Shown here piece by piece: positions 55,352 to 64,000 of a stretch of DNA of 64,000 bases. Within the stretch, counting starts at the first letter, position 1, and every line of letters begins with the position of its first letter. The stretch spans positions 180,205 through 244,204 of the forward strand of contig FWCC01000006.1 of NCBI GenBank assembly GCA_900169235.1, in the 5' to 3' direction. A model generated the notes under the pieces. The model was given only the letters and a program-made list of their open reading frames with translations. It did not search any database and was not told where the DNA came from. A program made the position numbers and the translations under genes. The DNA is from Zarea fungicola (lineage: Eukaryota > Ascomycota > Sordariomycetes > Hypocreales > Cordycipitaceae).

Positions 55352-58300
55352 AATTTAATGATGATCATATCGGTCTTTTATTGTATGTGATGATGGCCTG
55401 AGAAGTGTGGCTTATGTTGGTCAAGTGCGGTGGCCATGATCTCTGACGCTTTATTGCAAGTCAGGAATAGATGAGTTGGTTTTCCAAATCCAAGTATATG
55501 AGCATGTTGGATCGGTTTCTCTCTTTTTAGTTGGAGTTGTTGGCATCGAATAATGACATTGTTTAAAGACTTTATATGTAGGCATGTACTACCAGGGGTT
55601 ATCGGTTTGCATGTATCAACATATTTGGCTTGGTTGATATCTTGCAGCTACGTCTCGCAATATTGCACTCAATGTGTAGAAGACGGCTAGAAGAGCTCCA
55701 ACTATGCAGAAAGCAAAGCACAGAGCAAAAAATTGTTACCAACACCCATTATACAACGAGGATATGTGTCAGGTTTGCCCTGCACCGCTTACCCTATACA
55801 AGAAACAGAGAAAAGGGTTCGCAAAAAAGGGTTCGCAACGACGTCCATTGCTGCCATTGGTTCCGAGGAAAGCCCACCACAATAGTAATGACTGGCCAGT
55901 GATATTTATGTATTCGAGGCAATTGATAATTGGTAATTACTTGCGACGCAGCCATACTCCATGTCGGGGATGCTATCGACTGCATTGTCTGTCTACCTCG
56001 CCGGTTCAACATTACATAAACATCCGCATCAGCCCATCATTAAACACAGTGGACCTCAAGGATTGCTTTGAATAGATTGAAACGGAGACTACAATCAAAA
56101 AATGTCCCCAATTGATTGCAGTTTAATCAGTGCCAAGAAGCTGGGCAGGACGCATGTAGGGCTTGCAGGGCATGTGCACGAGCGTGTTTACTGGGCACTG
56201 TCATGATGAATTATTCTGTAGTAACAAGCGCAAAAGCCATGGACACATTGCCAGCAAACGGAAAATGTCCCAGCAAGAGAGATTGGTTGTTGTGAGGGCA
56301 CCATGACGAGACTGATAAGACGTTTCAGACAGACTGCGTCATTCCGATGCCACATTTTGCCGGCGCGCCATTGACGTGCAAAGCAGGCTTCGTATCGGGC
56401 AGCATCCATTTCCAAACAGGACCAAGCAAGGACAAATCTGTTTCTTGAAGTGGTTTTGGTGTCTTGTTCTGGCACATTCCGGCGCGCAAGGGAAATCTGA
56501 AACACGGGGACAAGGAGGGGTTCATCGTTGCACCATACCTTGCCGTGGCGGCCAATACTTTGTTACCTTTTTTTTCACGTGTCCGGAAATAGAAGTGCCT
56601 CTAAAAATTTGAAGCAGTTTGACGCACTCCCATGTCTCAGTGCTGGTATCTATTGCGATTTCTTTTGCTTTTTTGGATGGGCTGTTGACTGGTAGGCTGG
56701 TAGCTGGCAGTTGGTAGGATGGCAGTCTTTTTGCTCTGCTGTACAACTGGAGAGGATGAGTTCGTCGCCACCAGACTTTGCATGAGTGGTTTGTTTGGCA
56801 ACGCTAGACAGGGGTTCTGGGTGATCATCAATGCAGAGTGCAGGTCGAGACTCTTTTGGTGTGTGCATCTGCATTTGGAGGGCGCTATCAGTTGGTGGTC
56901 GCTGGTGACCTGAAGCAAGACAGGCCAGCAAAGCCAGTCAGTCAGTTCAGCCTGAAGCCAAGCATTGACCCCCAATGCAGCATGTAATGCTCCACGAGGG
57001 ACAGATGGGGGCTGGCATTGTGACCCAGTATCAGAGCAAGGCATTTATAAATTAGTAGGGAGCCGGGTGCAGGGTGGCTCTATTTGGCGGAGAAGGAGGC
57101 CGAAATGGGCGAAATGAGGGCCGATTTTAAGAGGCTTGTGAGTGGCGGACAGATTGTTATTAGAGGTGTTGGTAATATGAGTGATGGCTTATGGGCGGCG
57201 GCAGGGGTCAAACTCATGTACCGTGCTGTACATAGGTCCGTGGAGGAAGCCTTTGCCTTGTCAGTCACTCAGTCACTCAATGTCACGCTGTTGGGAGTCA
57301 GGAGTGCCAATCTGCTTGCCGGCTTTACCCACTAGGTTGCAGGGCTACCCCGGTTGCCTGGCAGAAAAGAGTGCGGACAGGAAGAATCGAGAAGAAAAAA
57401 AAAGGCAGTCGGTGCGGTGCAGGAGATTGACGAGGCGAGAGATGTGCGCTAGAATTACCAGAACTGGTAAAGGATGCACAAGAGTAATGTGGATTGGCGA
57501 ATCGGCGGATACACGGGTGCTCCGTAGAGAGACTGAATTTTTCTTTTCTTTCTGAAGAGGATGAAGGCGAGCGTGGCGAGGTTCGGTGGAGAGACACTTT
57601 GTACCAGTGCAGGTGCAGAGTTGAGAGTGCGATTGTATTCATCGGCATGGTATCGTCGGCAGTCAGCGTGGCTTTGCGACATGCAGCATTCCATCTGGAC
57701 AATGCACGCGCCAAACTGTTATGCGCGGCGAGCGTTGAATGTTTATTTTGAATGGAAACGAAGCATGCAAGTCGCCAATCGCACGCGTGTCGATGGAGTT
57801 TTTGCATGAGTGAGGCAATGTGATGAATTGAATCATGGTATGGGATGTGTAGTACACGGGGTGGTGAAGCCGTAAAGAACGGGCAGGCTAGGCTAGTGGT
57901 GATTGTTTGAGGCGTTGAGTCCAAAGTATTGGCAGGTGGCAGACAGCTGGCAAACGCACGGCCAATATTGGCAAAAACTACATATTATTGGCAACAATTG
58001 AAATTGGATTTTTCCAGGAGTGAAGAAACAATTTCATCTGCATGTACTCTGTAAAAGATGTTGAGCACGCCGATTTCAGGTCATTCAGGTCAACGCACAG
58101 TCTTTGCTGCAACTTTTCATTAGCAGCATGTTGGCTGCCGCACCAGAAGCAACAGAGGCAAGCTTTCCCACCAGCCTGAGCCCGTGGCGGATGGAGCTTG
58201 GGGGCCAAAGGGCCAATGAGTTGCCGTTGTTTGCGCCACTACCCCTGATGGTCGCTTGGTGTAGAGGGTACTTTATAGGTTAGGCGGTTTGTATGTTTGA

Positions 58301-60563
58301 TGGGTAGTACAAGGCCACCATGTGGGGGTATACGGTACCTTGGCTGCTTTGCCGCAAACAATGCGAGCCTTGTGGTGGCGGCTCAATGTGGACATGACAA
58401 TCGGGAAGCCTTTGGTACGGGACTTGGCCAGCAAAACCCGCGGATTACTTGCCGCATCTTGGGAAATTAAATTTTTTGGGTTAAAAAAAAAGCTACTCAT
58501 GCACTCTTTAGCACATTTTTTTTTTGTTCTACCACCGCTGCCAGCAGTCTGACGGGCTTGACAGGCAAACGGCGGGTTGGGTTACTGAACTCCCGTGACC
58601 AGTGAGAGGGCTGGACGGGAGCTCGAGGTGGGGCAGGCCCGGAAGGGTACCTGAATTAGCCCTGGTCCAATTTCCCAGAAGGGGTGCGGCATCTCCACAG
58701 CGAAAAGCCTGGTCGCTGGGCGCTGGGTCCCTGTGCCTGAAAGTGTGGACAGGCCGTCGTATTGGGTACTTTGGTGGTGGTGGTGGTTTGGTGATGATGG
58801 AGGTATTAATTAGGAGAATAGGAAGCGCCGACTCTGCATCGGATTCTTATGCACAGTGGCAAGTGGGTTATTCAACACAAGGATGGGCCAGAGAGGGACT
58901 TGAGGGATACAGTGCTTACCAGTCGCCAGACCAGTTACCATGTCGGTACCACTGCAATTGGCAATGGGGCGAGAGGGTCATGGACATGTTACCAGTACGA
59001 GGAACATGTTTGCATTGTTTGACAATGAATCATATCCCGGCCTACCCAGTACTGCACGTATGTTGACATCACCAGTATTATTTATTGGCTCAATATTGTG
59101 TTGGGTCTCATTCCAGCGCCCGGTCCCTTTGCTCGTACTCGGTGCAGCACTGGTAATAAACGCTGCCAAGGCACACCCCTGCAACAGCTCAAGAATGCGC
59201 TGCAGTGGAGGGCAAGAGGGGTCTGCTAGCGTGATTTGGCCCTGTAGTCTCGTAAAAATAAGCTGCCCTACCTGAGCACCTGAGCAACCTGAGAAACCCG
59301 AGTCGACCGCCCACCTGATGCCCACACACTCACTCCTATCTGCAGTTGTCTGCAGTGGTGTAGGCTATATGCTGCAGGCTGCTGGGCGGTATAGGCGGTA
59401 TAGGCTACGCTATAATGATACTGCGTGCGCTGTAGCACACGTTGCTCCGCCTCCCACCTGGCAGTTGGTTGACGGTACGCTAACAGTACTAGTAGGTACC
59501 AGTAGTGCATATGTGGTAGTAACGTGGCTAAAATAATCAATCCACAACTTGCAGATGCTAACTTGTACTGGAGTATTGATACACCCCATATCACCATTTC
59601 TGATTTCATGCCAATCCTTCACCCCTGCCTCTGCCTGTTGTTCCCCAGTCCGCCTCTTTTTGTGTTTCCAACCCATCCACCATCCACACCATCCCACCCG
59701 CTGTCCCTCTTTTGGCCGCCATCCTCTCGTTTGCTCTGGCTCCATTCTCTAGCCTCTCTTCTTACCCTCCTTTTTTCTTCTTCTTTCCTTCTCACCACCC
59801 TCCTCTCCACCACCGCCGACCACGACAATCGTTACGAATAGGTAGTCTCGAGGTTCGACTTGCGCGAATCTCCCGACTCTTGCCTCCTACGCCTCGTACC
59901 CTCGATCACGTCCCCCATGTCTGCCTGACCCTGCAGACCTGCCATCGACCTGATCCGACAGATGCTGGTCGTCGTCTGATTCTTCACCCGACGACTTGAC
60001 ACGCGCGCGTGCATTCCACTCATTACTATCGAATTGTTTCCTGCGGCTTGATTTGGATTTGGTCTTTTTTTTTGGTCAACGATTTTATTTCGTCCCGTCA
60101 CTCATTTAAATCGCACATATCGCTTCGCACGATTATATGTGAGTTGGGCCTACGCTCTCCACGATGCCGGCACCGCCTTTCCGCTCCTCCTTCGACTGCT
60201 GCAATACAACCAACGAATACGATTGGACGGACATGTGCTCTTGATTTGCACATTATTTGCACATGATTCACCATGGATTCTCGCGAGCTGCTGCACCGCT
60301 AGCCGTCTTGCCTGTATTCGATTGCTCAGTCGACTTGGAATCAGCAGGAATCAGGAACCGGACAGATACGAAACGACATTTGCCACTGGATACTAACCAA
60401 TGTCTTGCAGACTTACACTCCTTGACATTTGTCACATACATTCGCTACTAGAAATATCCTGACCGTGAGCCTCGCCCTCTTCACCATATATCGCACCACC
60501 TGCTAAGCCGCTCAGTGATCCATCATTACCCTCATTTACGAAACTCAAAAAATTACTGTCAAA
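55352..60563. other. 5.2 kb gene-poor region leading into the MSB2-like gene
   Basis: No supported gene. All frames are short and lack recognisable domains. Parts near 59620-59830 are strongly pyrimidine-rich, as is common in promoters and leaders of highly expressed fungal genes. Several short ATG-started frames occur between 59830 and 60560, so the MSB2-like gene may have a long leader with upstream ORFs. There is a GGT-rich microsatellite near 58778-58792. Confidence 0.5.
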
Positions 60564-62645
60564 ATGCCTTCCAAGACAGCGCTCCTTTTCGCCGCCGCCC
60601 TGACCCTGGCTACTTCGGTCACCGCTGACGCCAACCGTCCTCGCATGTACTATCCCCAGCGAGCCAAGCGAAATGTTGACACCGAGGTCCAACCCACCAC
60701 CGAAAACGACGAGATGAAGCGCGACCTTTGGAGCGACCTCATGAAGAAGTTCCAGGACGACCAAGAGGCCGACTCTGGCGTCACCACCGTCACTGTCGAG
60801 CAGACCATCTGGGTACCACCCCCTGGCGGCACCGGCACTGCGTCCGTCCAGCCCATCTCCGAGCCTCCGCCAACCACGTCGTCTACCCAGCCCTCGCGCA
60901 CCGCCACGTCCAGCTCCTCGAGAAGCGGCACTCTTGTTGGCCCCGGTGGCATCATTTTCCCTTCGCCGTCCTCCACTCCCTCGGGTACGAGGTCCACGGC
61001 CACCGACTCCAGCACCACCAGCGCCTCTAGCGATTCACAGACGACCGTTCCCGCCTCCGTCTCGTCCACCTCGTCCACCGGTGGCCTTTTGGACCCCATC
61101 AACTCCATCATTAGCGGTCTTCTACCTGACCCTTCGTCCTCCAACACCACCTCGGCTGCCTCTGAGACTGGCAGCTCCGGTGTCAAGTCGACGACCGATT
61201 CTCAGACCACCACTAGCTCCACGACGACGACGACGCCTTCGCCTACTGGTACTGGTATCATCCCAATTGTCACTTCGGCCCTGTCTTCTATTCTGGATCC
61301 CACCACCTCGGAGACGCTTCTCCCCAACTCCACGTCCACCGACACCTCTTCGACTGTCCAGACTACCGACACCACCATTACCGGCACCGGCACCACGACT
61401 CTCCCAACAACGACGCCCACGCTCACCCCCACAGATGGTCCTGGCGGCAACACCACCAGCACTGATACCACGGTTCTGACGCCCACTTCGACTCCCACTA
61501 GCATCACCACCAGTGGCAATGCTACCGAGACGCAGACAACCACCACCTCCACGTCCACCGACTTGCCTCCTACAACGATTGTCTCTACCACGACTTCCTC
61601 CAACGGAACAGTCACCAGCTTCTCGAACAGTGTCACCACCACCGCCACGCCAACGGAGACGTCGACCCTGACCGAGCCTACCACGACCCAGACTGGTGTC
61701 ACCAGCATCACTCCCACGGCCGGCTCAGGAACCAGCAATTGGCTGCCCACCACCATAATTGCCGCCACTAGCACCTTTACCTTTACTGCACCAACCGCCT
61801 CCGAGTCCGCCGCTACCACGACGGCCCTGCCAAGCGACATTCCCAAGGTCATTGTGCCAGCCGAGGGCGACCAGCCTCCTCCCAAGGGCAGTGTTCCCCT
61901 TCAGATTGGTTTCAAATACGCTCTCAACTACGATTTCGTCGCTAGCAACCCCGGTGCTGCTGGCCAGATCTTCAAGTACCTGTCCGTGGCTCTGTCTGAC
62001 GCCGCCGGCATCCCCGTGGAAAGCGTGACGATCAGCCGCCTTGTCCCGTATGATACCCGCAATACGCTTGGCTACCTCACTACGCTGGCCAAGTTTAACT
62101 ACCCCGAGACTCTGGTCGACGCGCTCAAGGCTAGCTTGTGGGCTCCCAACTCGAAGCTGTACAACAACCCTCTGCAGATTGTCAACAACCTGACTGCCCT
62201 CATCAACCCCACCATTGACCTTCTTGGCAACAACGATGATGAGGGTGCCAAGAACTCGGGCAGCAGCAACAGCAACGGTGCCGTTGGCTCCGGTAGCGGC
62301 CAGTCTAACCAGTCCCCCACGCAAATGGGCCGCACTGCTGGCATCGTCGTGGGTGCCATCAGTTTCGCTGGCCTCTACGGCGCCGCCATGTTCATTGTTG
62401 CCCGCCGCTACAAGCGCAAGCGTCAGAGCCACCGCCGCGCCAGCTCCGTTTCCAGCTTTGGCCACTCCGCTGAGATGCAGTTTGCCGCCAACGGCAGCCC
62501 TGCTCTCATGACTGGTGCTCTCATCAGCCCCAACAACAACCGCGGTACCTATGGCGGCCAGAGCCAGAACAGTGTCGGCAGCTCTGCCCGCACTGCCGGC
62601 ATCTCTGCCCCCGTTGCTGCTGAGAACTCTCTCGGCTGGAACTAA
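60564..62645 (+). CDS. MSB2: MSB2-like signalling mucin (single-pass membrane sensor)
   Basis: A single-exon frame of 693 aa. Residues 1-22 are a signal peptide. Residues about 85-420 are a Ser/Thr/Pro-rich mucin domain suited to dense O-glycosylation, with scattered N-glycosylation sequons. A folded extracellular domain (about 430-560) begins KVIVPAEGDQ and includes LQIGFKYALNYDFV, YDTRNTLGYLTTLA and SKLYNNP, matching the membrane-proximal homology domain of fungal MSB2 proteins as I recall it. A transmembrane helix lies near 591-611, followed by basic RRYKRKRQSHRR and an 80-residue cytoplasmic tail. MSB2 proteins act upstream of MAP-kinase cascades for surface sensing and, in pathogens, infection structures. 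The assignment rests on architecture and remembered motifs; a general mucin is the alternative. Confidence 0.75.
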   Translation: MPSKTALLFAAALTLATSVTADANRPRMYYPQRAKRNVDTEVQPTTENDEMKRDLWSDLMKKFQDDQEADSGVTTVTVEQTIWVPPPGGTGTASVQPISEPPPTTSSTQPSRTATSSSSRSGTLVGPGGIIFPSPSSTPSGTRSTATDSSTTSASSDSQTTVPASVSSTSSTGGLLDPINSIISGLLPDPSSSNTTSAASETGSSGVKSTTDSQTTTSSTTTTTPSPTGTGIIPIVTSALSSILDPTTSETLLPNSTSTDTSSTVQTTDTTITGTGTTTLPTTTPTLTPTDGPGGNTTSTDTTVLTPTSTPTSITTSGNATETQTTTTSTSTDLPPTTIVSTTTSSNGTVTSFSNSVTTTATPTETSTLTEPTTTQTGVTSITPTAGSGTSNWLPTTIIAATSTFTFTAPTASESAATTTALPSDIPKVIVPAEGDQPPPKGSVPLQIGFKYALNYDFVASNPGAAGQIFKYLSVALSDAAGIPVESVTISRLVPYDTRNTLGYLTTLAKFNYPETLVDALKASLWAPNSKLYNNPLQIVNNLTALINPTIDLLGNNDDEGAKNSGSSNSNGAVGSGSGQSNQSPTQMGRTAGIVVGAISFAGLYGAAMFIVARRYKRKRQSHRRASSVSSFGHSAEMQFAANGSPALMTGALISPNNNRGTYGGQSQNSVGSSARTAGISAPVAAENSLGWN

Positions 62646-63680
62646 GCAGTACATACAATGAGGCAGGTGTGTGTGTGTCTGTATGCATGACCACTATATG
62701 CTCGTTGCGGGATACCAGTACAAAATCACCATCTCGCGCGAATCTCTACGACGTTTTGCTTTTTTTTTTTACCTTGACATTTCGATACCCTTGGGGAAAG
62801 TCTTGCATGTCGCCATCATGACACCCTTTTGGTGAGAATTTTCATCTCGAGGCCACGCCTGTTGAATATGATGACATCTTGCTGAAAGCCATTTCGACAT
62901 TTCTTTGGACGTCACAGTAGTAGCAGCGGGACTCTGATTTAGAATTCTATTTACACCTCATTTTCTTTGAGTCGCAGGGCAAATTATCTATCATTATTAG
63001 CCTTGAGGAACGGAAAGGATTATTTTTACTACTCTTCTTTTGCAACATGTACCTGATTAAAGGATATGTGCTGTGAAGGAAGTGTGACATTTCTCAACCC
63101 ATTTACCATTTTTTTTTATCCTGGCAAGTTATTTTTGGATGCTTTTTCGAGAGGAGAGAAGGAGAAGACGACAGAATTCTAGAAGCTTTTCTTCACACTG
63201 TATTTTGAAAGCCCAGATAGAAGGCAATAGAATTGTTGATGTATGCAGCCGGAGCGAATAATGTGACTTGCCCTGACCAGGCTGGCTGGCCCAGTAGACA
63301 AATTGTGATTTACCTCGTAACCTGCCGAGTTGTAAGCTGAACAAGTCCGGCTCGGCATTCGGTAGTGCTTATTGACGTGAGTTATTAACAGGGAGGGGAC
63401 AGATGGCAAAATAAGGCTGCATAATATAATAATTAATAAACACTTGAAATAAGCCTGGTTTACTTGACAAATAATAATATTTATTTTTACATTTCCCATC
63501 AATCTTGCATCTTGCAGGATTAGCTTCCACTGTTTGTTTAAACAGCAATCCCCTACGCGACAGACTGAGATACGACGACATACAGGCGCACGCACCAGAT
63601 GTAGATATACATATACATATATATGCGCCAAACCTGATTCATCTAAATTTATAAGAATCACCGAAAGAGAGAAAAAAGTC
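62646..63680. other. Intergenic region between the MSB2-like and acyl-CoA ligase-like genes
   Basis: MSB2-like 3' UTR, then AT-rich sequence with a TACATATACATATATATG stretch near 63607-63625 close to the next start codon. The minus-strand frames here have no recognisable content. Confidence 0.45.
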
Positions 63681-64000
63681 ATGATTCACACATCACCATC
63701 CTTTGTATCCGACCTCGCCATGGAGCCGCCAGACACGCTCCCTCTGCATGACTGGCTCTGGGGTGCCGATGAAGCCGCGCACGAGAGACACGGTCGCTGC
63801 GCCATTGCCAGGGCCAGGAATCCGTTTGTATGTGGCCTCACGGGCAAAGCGCATCCTGCGGCGGCGATCCCGGGGCGCATTGAGGCGCTGGCACGCGGTT
63901 TGGCCAGGGAGTTGGGGTTTGAGGTGAATGAAGGGACCGAGTTTGATAAGGTTGTTGGAGTGTTTAGTATAAACAGTGTGAGCTTTTTTTTTTTTTTTTT
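63681..64000 (+). CDS. 4CL-like AMP-dependent acyl-CoA ligase, 5' part only
   Basis: First exon 63681-63977 (99 codons), followed by a GTGAGC donor and intron sequence to the window edge. The start MIHTSPSF fits the N terminus usual in fungal 4-coumarate-CoA-ligase-like proteins. The segment RELGFEVNEGTEFDKVVGVFSINS matches the second conserved block of that family, where a new gene user is formed by the ANL fold. The ATP-binding motif and PTS1, if any, lie outside the window. A second in-frame ATG at 63720 is possible. The substrate cannot be told from this part. Confidence 0.72.
   Translation, partial: MIHTSPSFVSDLAMEPPDTLPLHDWLWGADEAAHERHGRCAIARARNPFVCGLTGKAHPAAAIPGRIEALARGLARELGFEVNEGTEFDKVVGVFSINSVSFFFFF

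Noticed and set aside
61725..62654. 309-residue minus-strand frame
   Set aside because: Antisense of the MSB2-like gene, a composition artefact of GC-rich codons.
1..64000. Transposons, CRISPR arrays or viral genes
   Set aside because: No transposase, reverse transcriptase, long terminal repeat or spaced-repeat array seen on either strand; CRISPR is not expected in a fungus.

Overview
The window is nuclear DNA of a filamentous ascomycete, most likely a Sordariomycete and plausibly Hypocreales. Most genes are split by short introns of about 45-110 nt with GTRNGT-type donors, TACTAAC/CTAAC-like branch sites and YAG acceptors. The gene families point the same way: a two-zinc-finger fungal transcription factor, a GH75 chitosanase, a NACHT-ankyrin STAND protein, an assimilatory NADPH nitrate reductase and an MSB2-type signalling mucin. 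I support 22 protein-coding genes, 21 complete and one running off the right edge. I see no tRNA, rRNA, CRISPR array or transposon. Exon coordinates were assembled by eye from reading-frame continuity, splice motifs and family conservation.

Left part (1.8-15.8 kb): a GPI-anchored cupredoxin-like protein; a C2H2 + Zn2Cys6 transcription factor; an epoxide-hydrolase-like alpha/beta hydrolase; a cytochrome P450; an SCP2-type thiolase ending in the peroxisomal signal SKL; a TesB-type acyl-CoA thioesterase; and a seven-helix cAMP-receptor-like GPCR. The run from transcription factor to thioesterase could be one small regulated metabolic cluster that ends in peroxisomal acyl-CoA chemistry. That is an inference from gene content and proximity only.

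Middle part (19-34 kb): a divergent nitrate-assimilation pair (nitrate reductase on the minus strand, NNP-family nitrate transporter on the plus strand) around a 1.9 kb shared promoter with a perfect NIT4/NirA palindrome just upstream of a TATA box. Next come ADE4 (glutamine PRPP amidotransferase), whose conserved protein sequence implies a 3-nt micro-exon, and a 1593-residue intronless ABCA-type transporter.

Right-middle part (34.8-44.4 kb): an accessory-looking stretch with a HeLo-like/NACHT/ankyrin STAND protein, a small degenerate zinc-finger-like ORF, a GH75 chitosanase, an ankyrin-repeat protein with a probable frame break near its 3' end, and an APH-family kinase.

Right part (45-64 kb): housekeeping and signalling genes. 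These are a PHO80/PREG-type cyclin, 20S proteasome beta-1 (PRE3), an ERV2-type sulfhydryl oxidase, an MCT-type MFS transporter whose two introns both start with GC, an MSB2-like mucin, and the first exon of a 4CL-like acyl-CoA ligase. Long gene-poor tracts lie at 15.7-19 kb, 46.8-50.7 kb and 55.4-60.6 kb.
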